From contig JAEMBT020000006.1 in assembly GCA_018873245.2 (NCBI GenBank), positions 937,804 through 1,001,803 of the forward strand: a stretch of DNA of 64,000 nucleotides, written 5' to 3'. The stretch comes from Archegozetes longisetosus (lineage: Eukaryota > Arthropoda > Arachnida > Sarcoptiformes > Trhypochthoniidae). Each line of letters starts with the position of its first letter. Position 1 is the stretch's first letter. Positions 26,911-39,300 of the stretch are shown in pieces. The notes beneath the pieces are model-generated. The model had not been told where the DNA came from. It did not search any database and saw only the letters and a list, made by a program, of their open reading frames with translations. Position numbers and translations under genes: made by a program.

Positions 26911-27062
26911 ATTTAGCATCAAATAAAAAAATTGCATCTTACTTAAATTTTTCATTTTTTAAAAACTTCTCAAATAGTCAAAAAGAATCAAAATGAAAGA
27001 ATCACCTAACTACTAGTCGGAAGTTTTATCAGATTCAATTTTTCCGATTTGATGCTAAAAAT
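26911..27062. mobile_element. Small MITE with TTTAGCATCAAAT ends
   Basis: About 150 bp flanked by inverted ends ATTTAGCATCAAAT and ATTTGATGCTAAAAAT. A second copy with the same ends (TTTTAAGCATCGAATC / GGTTTGATGCTAAAC) occurs at 43131-43250, so this is a small dispersed family. No coding capacity; superfamily not determined. Confidence 0.55.
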
Positions 27063-28110
27063 ATTGATTATGAAAAAATTGAATGAATCGGTGTTTATGT
27101 GATATTGAATTATTTTTACAATAAAATACGATTAATTCAGTTATAAAAAATTATTTCAAAAAACTTTCAGAAAAATGTTTCAACAAATCGGTTATCTTTA
27201 AGGCTTTCAATTTCTTAACGTCCCCTTTCGAGTTAAAAATCTGTTTGAAAAGATTAAAAGTGTTGAATCGAATTCTATTAAAAAACTGATATTAAGTCTA
27301 CTTCTGTTATGCTCAACAAATTTCCATTTATACGAGACTTAAAACTATAATCCTTGAAGAGTCAAACTTTTCGATAATAATCTAAGATATTGTAGAGCAG
27401 ATATATTTTCCAATACTTGAAGAATATTCTGGTATTTTATTTTTTAAATTCCTGAAACATTAATGAATTTCTCTTGCGTTTCCATTCTATAGGAAATAAA
27501 ATTCTAGTACAGCCTATATTTATATATGCTCCGAAAGATTGATATTTGAACAGATAACGAAAGAAGAAAAATATTCTGGGGATGTAATATATGAAATATA
27601 AAACTCATTAGAACGTAAGCTTTATATTGAACTTTATGGTTTGTAGTGTTTAATTGATAGAACAAAGAGATCTTCTATTTATCATTTAAAATAGAACTTA
27701 GTTCATTTTGGCAAATAATATCTTCACAGCTTAAGGTCATAATTATTTTAGAAACTAGAATTTTTCGATTAGATACGAATTTTTTAAAGTGAGATTTCAT
27801 GAAATTATTTTTAAAACTTTAATGTAAAATTTCGAAATCGCGATGAAAAATTAAAGCAGTTGATTTCAATTTTAAAGACTAATTAAAACTGCAATAAATT
27901 ACACCGTTATCCACAATTCGATCAATGAACTTTCAATGTTAACTTTTGGCTAATAAATATAAAGTTTAAAATATTTTTAAACAGTATCAATTTTTCAAAT
28001 AAAAAGATTTTTTTTCAAATAAACTAAGTTCTATTTAATGTTCGATTAGAATTAAAATTTATTTATTCGTTTGACTTTTGACACTTAGCTCTAAAGCTCA
28101 GATATTCATC
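27063..28110. other. Gene-free AT-rich spacer
   Basis: Nothing beyond very AT-rich sequence with T- and A-runs was recognised here. Confidence 0.45.
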
Positions 28111-28435
28111 TAGGTGACATAGAGATCAGTTATAGGGTTCTGACTGGATAGTCTCAACATCTGATTATGAATTTCACAGTCCAGTTTTACAAAAATTCCC
28201 GACCGGATGACGAATGCTCGATCACTGAATTAACTGAGTATTCTTAGCAAAATCAAAGAGAATCCATTGATAACTTATTAGATAAGTAAGCTTAAAGCTG
28301 AGAAAGCAATACGTAGAATCACTTTTATGCAAATATAGGAATATTAGACATTTAAAATATTTTTAAAATATTTTTGCAAAGATCCGTCTGATATCTCGTG
28401 CTCATTTTTCAATCTGACAAGAGAAGATCACTCTA
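28111..28435. mobile_element. hAT-like non-autonomous element, diverged
   Basis: The left end TAGGTGACATAGAGATC and right end GACAAGAGAAGATCACTCTA resemble the ends of the element at 45750-46074 (TAGGGTGACCAGA and ATCAAGAGATGGTCACTCTA). Internal similarity (GTCTCAACATCTGATTATGA against GTCCCGACTTGTGATTATAA) supports one family of about 325 bp. No clear target duplication remains. Confidence 0.5.
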
Positions 28436-29169
28436 TTGGTAGATAGAAATATGAGAAGCTCATAAAAATCTAGCTCTGGGCAGTTATGGCAGGAATTATA
28501 TTTTTTGCTTTATTAGAATTTATGAGTTTTATGCTAACATGCAAATAGTAGAATAATCCATTTGAACCGTATTATTAGCACTTAGTTCAAGAAAGTAATC
28601 TTAGTTTGGATTTTTCTCACATCAACTATTTATAACTTAACAACTTTCTGCACATGAATCAAAATTGTGTTCAAGTTATTCCTCTAAATTTGAAATATGA
28701 GAAATTTGAAAGTGAAATTATTGTATTTATTATTTACAAAGTTAAACTTGGTTCAAAGTTCTAAATATGCTCGATATATATCGATTAAAATGGTTTACAA
28801 ATACTGCCCAACTTGTTTTCGTTAGTTAGATTTTAAGAATATTCTCTATAATTTTCAACTTAATAGTTATTTGATAGCACTTTTATTAGAAGGTTTATCT
28901 CTTTGATGACTTAAAAAGTTATCAAATAACTGGTAAAGTATAAGTTCAACGCCTAATTGAGTCAATGTTTTTGAGACATGATAAGAATCTCAATGATAAT
29001 TCTCTACTTCCTATAAAAATATATTAAAATTATTGAGCAGAAAAGACAGTTTATTGATATTTTAAATGCTAAAAGAAATCAATAAACAATAATAACAACA
29101 AAATCTGAAATCGATAGAACATTTAAGTCTGATAATTATTCTATTTGGATATGATTTATAAAAATATAA

Positions 29170-29367
29170 GGAAAATTCCGATTTGTGAACTCCAAATCAG
29201 TTTGGCAGTTGTTATCAGATTCTTGCCTTTTTGGCATATTTATATTGATATTTGTCTTAATAACTTATATTCGAAAGAAGTATCACTTCAAGAATAGACC
29301 ACAAACTCAAGAAAATATCGATGTTTATGAACTAAAGGCTAAGTTATCAACGATTGCTCTCACGTAG
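29170..29367 (+). pseudogene. Relic last exon of the microprotein gene (copy B)
   Basis: This is a decayed copy of the 203-nt last exon. The 3' half is nearly intact in frame: ITYIRKKYHFKNRPQTQENI, followed by DVY-E-L-KAKLSTIALT and the same stop. The 5' half is damaged: the acceptor is AAG rather than TAG, the WYDTDYS-coding start is mostly gone, and a deletion within the membrane-helix region shifts the frame, so the preserved SLAVVI string lies in another frame. No matching first exon was found upstream. The following DNA still resembles the 3' UTR of the intact copies. It is most simply a dead duplicate. A truncated exon used by splicing from copy A's exon 1 is a less likely alternative. 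Confidence 0.75.
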
Positions 29368-30424
29368 GATTATAACCATAAAAGCTTATAATTTCAAATA
29401 CATTACTTAAGACATTATGTGAACATAAAAATACCAATAATTCTGATTCAAACTTAATCTCCTCTCTAACGTACCTCTCATCTTATCGTCTTATTACTGA
29501 CATTGTCATTAATCATCTTTGCTGATGTCTTATACCATGAAGAACATAATCATTTTAAAAACATCAATAATAGTGTGCGATTATTGCTATTTAAAATTTC
29601 TTCTCCTATAAGCATGATTGTTTTAAACCACATTCAACGAGATACGGGGAAGAAGAAATATTTTCGGCATTGTTTCATAATTAATAGAACTGAAAAAATC
29701 GGAGGTAAATCTTAGGCAAGCTGCAATATATTTGTCAATTTATAACTTAATTTTGCGTCTATTTTCTAGCCGAAATATATGGAAGCTATTAGAGACGCAG
29801 ACAAAAGCCTAAAATTATTAAACTAGATGGTTTTTCTTCAAGATTTTTCTTAATTATTTTCATGTTTATTCAAGACTTTCAAAAGCACGAGATAATCAAT
29901 AAAACTTATTGTTCATAAGTTATCTATGGAAATTTGTTAAGATTCTATCTTTATAACTGTAATTTTGATCGTAGGAATAAACAAAACTTAGCGTTTACAA
30001 ATAAGTTAAGCTGGATCATTGACTTGAAGAGACAAGTCTCCTTCACAAAGAAATATCTATCAAGTCAGATGTATAGGCAAGTAAAAGATTTTGTGTTAAA
30101 ACTAATGTGAAAATTACGCAAAAATATTTTTTAATCTCCTTCAGAATGAAAAATATCGACCAATTTAATCAATTGAAAAGATTTTTGATTTCGGCAAAGT
30201 TCAAATTAGCAGATAACGAGCATGTGGCTTATATGTCTCTGCTCATTTTAGCTTTGCTGAATTTTCATGAGAAAACTTATGAGTTATGAGAAATGGTTCC
30301 AAATCGAGAAGTCATCTTTGAGTTATTATCAGTCATTTGATTTCGAAGAAGTGAGCCTTTGTTAACAAAATTTCTTGTGAAGTAATACAAAGTATGAGGA
30401 TTTGAGTATTCTTTTTGTAATATC
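29368..30424. other. Spacer after the relic exon, starting with decayed 3' UTR
   Basis: The first roughly 120 bases resemble the 3' UTRs after the intact last exons (ATTATAACCATAAAA, CATTATGTGAACA). The rest shows no gene. The open frames at 29503-29715 and 30107-30289 have no recognisable domain. Confidence 0.4.
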
Positions 30425-30760
30425 TCCATTCCTTATTCTTCTTCTTAAAGTGATGGATAATTGATGATGAAAGCACTCAATCAATGAAAAAAATAATAAG
30501 AAAAGATTGTTATCAGAGCTGTCGTCCTAAATAAAGAATATGTGGATAGCAGAGAGTGTCAAAAAATAGTTGAGCGAACAGAATAAAGATATCGTTTACT
30601 GCTTGAAAAGCATATTTTGTGATAGCATGCTTGAAAAATTTATTCCCTAGGACTCAGTTCTTATCATAAGTGTTGTATATTTTATATAATCTATTGTTGG
30701 TGTGTCTCAAAGGATTCAGTCATGTTTTTCAACAAAGATAATGTCATTTCCCATCAGATT
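30425..30760 (+). repeat. Downstream block shared by units B and C
   Basis: About 330 bp align in the same orientation with 44110-44460, sharing AATAATAAGAAAAGAT, GTCCTAAATA, TTTACTGCTT and GCTTGAAAAATT. Each block lies 1.1-1.5 kb after the corresponding last exon (29367 and 42673), so it marks the 3' part of the duplicated unit. No coding frame is shared between the copies. Confidence 0.6.
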
Positions 30761-31160
30761 CATCGTAAGACCTTTTTCGAATAACAAGATATTGTTTTTG
30801 AGTTAAATTTTCAAATGAAGGATTATTTCAGTCAAAATTTACTTAACTTTTTTCGAATTTTAAGCATTAGTATAAAGATTAAAATATATACACAAGGATT
30901 TTTTTGTCATAGGCTCAAGATATATCAAAATTCTTTACAAAGAATAAGGACTAAGGGAGCCCCAAAGTAATAATTGAAACGCATCTTTCCTCGTTTTGTT
31001 TGAAGGAAGGAAGCTTCAATATTATTAATAGGTACATACTCTAACAATTGAATAAAACAGATTTATTTCGTAACAACTTGTTTTTTCGCCTGAAAAACTC
31101 GGATAAAATGGTTTGTTGATTCGAATAAAATAAGGAACTGATATTGTAAACTCCAGATCA

Positions 31161-31287
31161 AAAGAATCAGACACCCGATGAAAATAATGAGCCTAACAGG
31201 GCCATCGTCTATAAATTGATAACTTTCGAGTCCTCGTATACAGTAACACTATTAGGCTCCTTGTTTTCATCGAGTGTCTAATCCTTA
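31161..31287. repeat. Short foldback hairpin
   Basis: Left arm AATCAGACACCCGATGAAAA... and right arm ...TTTTCATCGAGTGTCTAATC are near-complementary over about 38 bp, with a 50-bp loop. It looks like a small MITE-type hairpin in otherwise featureless spacer between 30.8 and 33.2 kb. Confidence 0.6.
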
Positions 31288-33183
31288 TTGATTTAAAGCT
31301 TACTAAATTAAGACCAAAAATGCTGATTCAATGAGTGAAAATGTAAACCCTCATTGAATTAATTGTCTAGAAATACGTAAATGTTTTATCTTTGAGCTAT
31401 GTTCGAGTTGAACAATGTTGCAATGTGAGAATAAGCAGTTGACTATGAAATTACTTGATTTTGTTACTCACTTATTCAATAAAGTATTCTGCTAAGTTGT
31501 TCTGTTTCACTGTTTGATAACTTGATTATAGGATTATATTATATACTATCATAATTACATTTGCAATTCATTACCTTAATAATGATTTTGAATACAAAAG
31601 AATAAAAAGTAAAATGGAATTTATTTACCATTAGCTACTTCATAGAATAACTTCGTTAGCGTTTGTGAAGTGTTCATAGTTAGTTTGGGAGTCATGTTTC
31701 AACGGAAAGCATTATTTCCATGAGCAGATTCTTCTTATGATAAATTTTGATATGATAATACAAACCTAAGTCTTTACAGCAAGCAGTTCTATATGTTCTG
31801 ATTCTCAATAAAATTGATTTTTCGAAACAAATCATGGAATGTATGCATTAAACTTACGAACATATTGTAAATTTCAGTTGATTTAGGACATTAAGATACA
31901 GAATAGAACTCAGCGCTAATATAGATAAAAATTTGTCATTTATGCTGACCGTGAAGATGAGAAGCCTAGAAAAGTGTTTAAAACCGACGAAGTTCCTTTT
32001 AAGACAATTAGAGTGCAATTTCTTTTTACTTATTGAATGCTTTTCATTAGGTTTTGCAGACTATACGTCATAACTGAAAATTGAGGTAACCAATATCCCA
32101 CTATACTCGTTCTGGTACTTAGGATAGTCAAAAACTCAAGGGATCGAAAGATTTTTTGAGTCTTTTCAAATTTCAAAGAGTAAGAGGTCAAGTACGATAT
32201 CTTTGAAATATTGCTCGATTCCGGGACTATCCTGTTCATTTTGAAACGTATATTCATCCTGTTCGAAATCTAGAATAGGAAATATGAAAAATAATTTTTC
32301 AATATTATTTCCGACAAGTAGGTATATATTTATAAGCTTTGTAAATGAAATTCTATTCATATTCATGTCACAAATTTTGTGATAATTTTGAAGTTAGATT
32401 TTAAATAAGTGCTGCAATTTTATAAAATTTTTCGACCGTTAAATTTGTGAAGGAATCAGTGCAAACATTCATTCATTTGTTGACATAGTATTGTGAATTT
32501 AATCGAAATAGTATATGTAAAAATTAATTTTAATGAATTTGACGAACGACAAAAATGCGTTGTCATATCTTGAAAGTGATTGAGTTGAGCGTCACTTTAA
32601 ATGAGAGCTATTATTTAGTTTGTATTTATATAAATGTATATTTATTCAAAATGGGATTAAAATAATTTCTCTCTAATCAAGATCTTTATTTTTAAATCTG
32701 AAAACATAGTGTTCCTTTAGAATACTTGATACGCTCTAAATTTGTGAACTACCTTTACAACTTTATGAATGTCAGATAAAATGATTTAATTTGTTTAAAA
32801 AATAAAAATGGTTCTGCAGCGGAAACGAATGAAGGAGAAAATTCGTTTTAAGTATCTTAAAATTTTATAGGAAGCTTTTTTCCAAAATTCTGTATGAATG
32901 TGCCCTAAATATTAGAAAAGAGGTTATAATTGAGCCTATGGATGGAATATGGAGAAAAAATTCCGCATATCTAATATATCAATATTTCACGATCGATAGA
33001 CCGAATGCTTAATTGAAAAGTAGATAAAACTTATGTTGAAGCTCGATGAAACATATTTCGAATTGGACTTGAAGACTATTTTTGTGGCTTTGTGACTTGT
33101 GATTATTTGTGACCGATTTAATTTTGCAAGAACTGATTTGTTTCATTAATAATTTCATACACTCGTCTGACAAAGAACACTAG
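31288..33183. other. Gene-free AT-rich spacer
   Basis: No exon or element end was recognised. Overlapping minus-strand open frames at 32030-32366 show no domain or credible codon pattern. Confidence 0.45.
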
Positions 33184-34206
33184 AGAATTATCATATTCAA
33201 AAGATTTTCAAAAAATTCTCACAGAAACCTTATAGATATGAAAAATAGTGTGAACATTTTTCCTCAATATGTATACATTGATCCTAAACTGGGGTACGTA
33301 TTCCTTTCAGTATTAGATTAAAAGGTAGTAGAAAAAGTCTTTCAATACTTTAATTTCATTAGATTTCTTAAATAACTTTATTGTCATATTTCAATGTTAT
33401 GAAATTAAATGATATGATATAAAAGCTAAACCATAATTATTTTTGCACAAACTTTATCAAATGCTTTATAGAAGTCAAAGTAATTAATTCATATTAGTCA
33501 TTCACCATAATTGTTGGGTAAAATGTTTCCAGTTTCCACTTTAAAAATCGTGCAAAAATCAGATGACTGTCATATATTGTTGGGATTTAGCTATTCCCCT
33601 GTCGTATTGCTCACTTTTTACCATAAAAAATTCGGTTCGTTTGGACTTATAGTTTTAATTTAAATCATATTTTTCTGATGTCAGGACAGAAGTTTGCCCT
33701 AACACTGCAGTGCTTTACGCTTCTCTTTATATGACTATACCCTTATACAGCTATCGTCATGTGAAACAAATCAAAGGCTTTCACTCTAATTGAGCACATT
33801 AATGAAGCAATAAGTATGTAATATGCGTAGCAATGCGATAGGTAGTAATGTGTAATAGTTTAATAATTAGGAATCAACTGTGGGGTAAAATAAAACGCGC
33901 GAAACACGGTGTAACTTTTAAACCCACAATTGATTCTACGTCTTCAGAAGTTAAGTTGTCCTGATCGATTAACATTAATTTCATATCATTCAGTATGACA
34001 ATAATAAAGATATTTGAGAAATCCATGAAATTAAGGTATTGAAAGATATTTTTCTACTACGTTTTAATCTAATACTGAAAGGGATACGTACCCCAGTTTA
34101 GGATCAATGTATACATATTGAGAAAAATTATTCACACTATTTTTCATAACTATCTATAAATTTTCTGTGGGAATTTTTTTGAAAATCTGTTGAATATGAT
34201 AATTTC
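33184..34206. repeat. 1-kb foldback element with 230-bp arms
   Basis: The left arm (33184 to about 33425) and right arm (about 33960-34206) are reverse complements at high identity, including the string GGATCAATGTATACATATTG and its complement. The 530-bp loop is unrelated AT-rich DNA, except for a nested hairpin at 33871-33936 (GAATCAACTGTGGG / CCCACAATTGATTC) that encloses a CGCGCGAAACACGG block. No transposase is encoded. It lies between the decayed unit and gene copy C. Confidence 0.75.
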
Positions 34207-34436
34207 CTATTGTACCTTGTTATCTTAAAACCAAATCATACATGATCTGTTACTTTGAAGACTAGATTTAGCTCTTGATCAATTTACAAATTTTTCTTAT
34301 AAGAAGAGTCACTTAAGATGCCAAAGTTCAGAGTTGAGAATTATTTTCATTTATCACATCAGTGTGTAGGTTTATTGAACTCTTAACTTCGTATTTTCTA
34401 TTTAAGCGTTTACTGTATATAGTGATTTATTAATAT

Positions 34437-34565
34437 TAGGTGTGAACTTGTAAAAAGGGTTTAAACACTGGTCTCTTTCGGATTAAGCAATAGATCAAGT
34501 TTCTAATGTGGCCGAAAGTCCGATCTCTTTGTGATCAGCAACACTTTAATGTAATTGCTATTCTT
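34437..34565 (+). repeat. Dispersed repeat, copy 1
   Basis: This segment loosely matches 54076-54205 (AACTTGTAA-AAGGGT, CGGATTAAGC, AAAGTC, TTTGT-GTCA-CAA strings in the same order). The similarity is moderate and the class unknown. Its neighbour on the right is the foldback at 34629. Confidence 0.35.
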
Positions 34566-34628
34566 TTTATATTTGAAATGAATCTAAAGTAATCTATAGT
34601 GCTGTCCCAACATTATAGAATGAATATT

Positions 34629-35384
34629 TGGTTAGACTTGAACGTCATGTAACCTTGCAATAAAAACTGAACCAGTGAACCTAGAACTTAATGTAAGACA
34701 TCGTTTGAAACCTCTCGCAAAGTCGAGTAGGATGATAACACATCTGGGCCCTGGGACCAAAGGGGACAAAGTTGGGCCTAGGTCTCTAGTGGCTGTACCT
34801 AGGACCGTGTGCTGGGTATCAATATGACCAGAAGCTTAAGTGGAGTTCGCACACTCAATATGGTGGCCCTAAGGCTAGGTCTTGGGATCTGAGTCCAACT
34901 TTCATGTTCAAATTTCTCTATAAAATGATTAAGTATCCACGTGCGTGATTTAATCTAATTGAAAATTGCGTCAGGTCGCGAAACGAGGGACATTTCGCGT
35001 TCCTCGCTTTGCGACCTGACGCTATCTACAGCTTAGATTTGATTGAGTTCGTGGTAGTTAGGTTAAAAGTCCCCAGTAGACACAAATGAATACCATGGAC
35101 TACTTTGTATAAGTAATAAAGTTGAGCTATGTTCCAAGGTCTATCCCTAGGGCCGTCATATTGGACATGTGAACTTCATTCGAGCTTCTGGTCATATTAA
35201 TACCCAAAACGCGGTTCTAGCTACAGCCACTAGGGACCTAGGTCAGACTGTGTCCCCTTTGGTCCCAGGGTCCCAAATATAATATTGTTCTATTTAGGTT
35301 TTCGAGAGGTTTCCAACGATATCTTACTTTAGATTCTGGGTCAATTGGCTCATTTTTATCACGTTACGCTCAATTCTAACCACA
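34629..35384. repeat. 756-bp foldback element with GC-rich central hairpin
   Basis: The arms start at TTGGTTAGACTTGAACGT and end with ACGCTCAATTCTAACCA. They pair almost throughout, including the blocks CCTGGGACCAAAGGGGACA / TGTCCCCTTTGGTCCCAGG and TATTGACCCAG-like ends. The centre (34968-35022) is a further 23-bp hairpin, GCGTCAGGTCGC facing GCGACCTGACGC. The arms are markedly more GC-rich than the surroundings. No open frame of note. It is a large MITE or foldback transposon, placed about 420 bp downstream of another foldback. Confidence 0.8.
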
Positions 35385-35917
35385 AAGTGCTATACTGAAT
35401 GTATATTTTTAACTTAATTCAGAATAGTTTTTTGAAAGTTTGTATGTAATTTTGCCTTCATATCTTTAACTAACAACAGTCCGAAATAGATGCTATTCAA
35501 AGCTTAAACTATTTTAGTTTCACATTTATTTCAAACTGAACCCAAAATATACTTTCGTTTAGTGAAAAAACACCAAAATTTATATTTACTAATAATTTGA
35601 GTATGACTTATAATTTATTATACTTTTGAAAATTTTCTTGAAAATTCAAAATGTGATATCAAATGATGAGAAAACCTATAGTTCTTACCAAACTTATCAT
35701 AAGTTTAATTCTATCGGGTTTTATTAGTTTCTGTACTTTTATACGAAATCTACTTATGTATAAATGAACCTAAAATTGAGCAGAATAACTAGAGTATAAC
35801 TTTTTAATTAATTATGCATAATAAGTGGTAAAAACAGATTACTAGCATTTTCTGTGTTTAAAAGTTTGACTCAGATTGAGTATAATACTAGCCGTTGTTT
35901 GAGATTCACCTGAATAT

Positions 35918-36160
35918 TGAGAACGGAGACTGCGCTCAATAATGAAATCTGAACGAAAAATTCTAGACCTTTAGATAAAAGTAGTCTGCGATCGATAGAA
36001 AGAATAAAGCTCTGCTGATGAGAACGTGAAACTAATGCGTAGTTCTAGAGCAAAGATATTTCAAATAAGACTTTAAGAGTCACCAGTTGTGCTTTCATTG
36101 CCTTGTAAACTCAACAAATAAGTGGGTTTTAGCTCTGTAACAACTATTTAATCTTATTCT
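35918..36160 (+). promoter_or_regulatory. Conserved upstream block, microprotein gene copy C
   Basis: This is the counterpart of 13121-13365 upstream of copy A. Shared strings include GATGAAATCTGAACGAAAAATT-like sequence, GCGATCGATA and AGAGCAAAGATATTTCAAAT. The TATA-like site reads TAGATAAAAG at 35972-35981, one base off the copy A motif, 363 bp before the start codon. It probably covers the core promoter and 5' UTR; the weaker TATA could mean lower or different expression, which is inference. Confidence 0.45.
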
Positions 36161-36334
36161 TGAGATTATTAATTTATTTTATTCGATTCAAGAAGAAACA
36201 ATAAAATTCTATTTCTGATGATTAATTAGAATTTTTGTGATATTTGCAAACCTTCTGTTGCTGACAATTACCATTTTGCTGATGTTTGCAAATCGAATCA
36301 TTGTTATTAACTAGTTTAATTAAAAATATCATCA

Positions 36335-39300
36335 ATGGGAACTACGGGTCGATTCGGGAGTAATGCAGGAGTCCGTCGATCTGGACACACGTGTGAGTAA
36401 AATTTATATTAGTTCTGATTTAGCTATAATTTTTTAAAAATATTTTAACGATAACAATAATATGACATAATATTGATTAATAATTGAGAATGACATACAA
36501 ACCAGCTTCAATTATCAGCGTTCAGTAACTCTAATCGCCTTCGAAAGCAGTTGTGAAAGTACTTTGTGTGTGTATGTGTGTTCTTCAAATTAGATTTAGG
36601 CAACAGAATTAGAATGAAGAAAGTTTCTTCTGTAAATTTATTTTGTATAACTTACAACTACAATATAAATAACTACAGCTCTTACTTCCTATAACCAGTT
36701 TACTCACTGAAGAATTACTGCAAAAATCTTGAATAAACTGAAAAAAGAGCTCAGAATTGTTATCATAGCTGTAATTTGTACATTTATCTTCTGTCTCTTG
36801 AAATCAATAGATTAAAAAGAAGAAAAGGCGTTTAAAAGATAATCTATTTAATATGAGAAGGAGAATTTAAGCAAAATGAAAGGCATTTTCCAAATCTTAA
36901 GCTGTTAAGGTTAACGATTGTTATCTATTGGAAGAACTCTATTATTTATTTGTTCGAAAACAAATTTACTATTTAGCTTCGGAAGTTAGATATTCAATTT
37001 ATGCATAGAACACTGTAATTTTTCAACTTAAGTGTGAGAATGTTCTGCTCAAATTCATTTTTCATCCTGGTTTATCCGAAAATTCTATTTAATTTAGTGC
37101 GTTGAGCTGTTAAAGCAGTTTATCCTTTATTGCTTAATAATATAATTAAAATTTTTGTTACCACTGTTAGAAATAAAAGTTTGTTCCTTCTATAAACAAA
37201 TTAAATGCTATCTAAGAACTTTATTGATAACTTTGGAAGTTTAAATTGATTGGAAAAATTTTCGCAAATGTAAATCTGAATTTGTGACAAGAATGGATTT
37301 GGAATAATTCCTGTTGTATGAAATAGAGTGAATGAAAACTGTGAAAAGAACTATGAAACTACATATGTTGAACACTTTTGGAATCGTTATCTTCAAATTA
37401 TTAAGCTTTTGAAAATAATCTGTTTATTTCTAAGTTTACAAAGAATGCGAAATGTTTAATACTATTTTGCGTAAAATTTTAATCAATATATTATTTAAGC
37501 TCAAGATGAAATTAATCTGCTTTTTAAAAGAACAAATTCTTCAGAAAACGGACTCTTAAGAATTTTTAACTTCTGATCCACATTTTGTGAAGAAAGTTTG
37601 CGCTCATCCAGTAATTCTAATTACTCAATCTATTAGTCCGTATTTCATCAAATAAAGAAAAAAAGTTTCCAGACTTCTTTTATTTCTGTTCGATTTAACA
37701 CCCACTATATCACAATCAATGATTTAACTTAATTTAAAGCATTCTCAAATTATACTATAACTCACTAGTCAATATATCGAAACAGCTATAATAAAGTGTT
37801 TTTTATTTATGATTTTAGTGATTTTAGTGATATTTTATAAATGTTAAAAAGTTGTGAACTTTAATATATTAGTTCAAAACGTATAAATTAGAGTTTATAT
37901 CGACATTGAGAAATTAGACCTAACTTGTTTTAAGAAAATGTTGAGGGGCAAATACAAATCTAATCATAACTGAAAAAGCACACTGTAGATATTCATTATT
38001 TCAGAACGCATATCACTCCATCGCCAACGTTATAAAAAATTTGTTTACTGGAGCAAAACCGTTCCATCAAATAATTTCATATTGAGTTAGGAATTATGTG
38101 AAATACTGTAATATTTTCATATCAATGGTTTCACAACGTATAAGTAGATCTTATTGAAGAAAATCGGTCGCAGAATGAGTTCTCTAGTGCGAGTAGTAAA
38201 AAGTGAATCTTTTGATTTATGATTGATATTCTAGATCTGTAACTTATAAAACATATATTCTTATTATTTTCAAAATTCATCTCATGTCAGATGGAATTCA
38301 AGCTGAATAATGCTAAACATCAATGCAAAATACCACGCATGATTTGTGTAAGAATGAAAGAACGAATATGAGAATTCCATAAATCCACAGCAACAAAGCA
38401 TATTAATAGCACGAATCATGTTGCATCCCTCAGGATTTCAAATAAGCATAACTTATTTCTCAACACGTCAGAAAACTATTTTTCTTCGAGCTAAATAAGA
38501 AAAACAGATCTTCTGAACGTTCTATTTTTAAGACTTATAAATAAAAGGTAAACTTAGTTATTAATTGAAGCGATCGATATAATTTATTAGATTAGTCTTT
38601 CTAATTCATTACTATCTGATATTTTTAACTTAATATTAATTCTTGAATACTTTCCTATTGGACTGTGCGTTGGCATAGAAATTGCGCGTTTTAAACTTGA
38701 AATTGAATCTTACAATTAGAGGTGTTGATTCTTGAACTTTTGATATATTTAAATATCTTATGCTTCTACGAAAATGTTAGAATAATGGTTCCTATAGAAA
38801 AATTTGATTATTATGATGATCGAAAAATTACTTGCAGTAGAAAATAGTTCTTTTTGCATCTAAACAGGTTTCTTTCTAAATTTGGAATTTTTAGATCTTT
38901 AAAAATAACCAACCAAAATAGATATGGGTAGAAGAAGTTTTCTGAAGTTGCAAAAAAGGCTGTAAAGTGATATATTTTGATGAGATACCAATATAAGCCT
39001 TGCCTAAGTGAGTATTCAATAATCGAAGTATTTTATGACATTCTACAAAATTTCTCAAATATTAGCAACTTGCGAAGTACAATTTCGACGCCAATTTAAA
39101 GTAGTTTAATAATTTTTCTAAAAATAATTCTAATGTCCGTTGTTTTATATTTTCGAATTTCGTCTATTTATTAATAAAAAGCTTCATTATTTTAAAATCT
39201 TTTTTTGTCTGTCTTAATGTTCAAATTATTATCCACATTTTCGGTATCATAGAATTCTAAAGATGAGTTCATTAAAGATATTATATACGATTTTTGAGAG

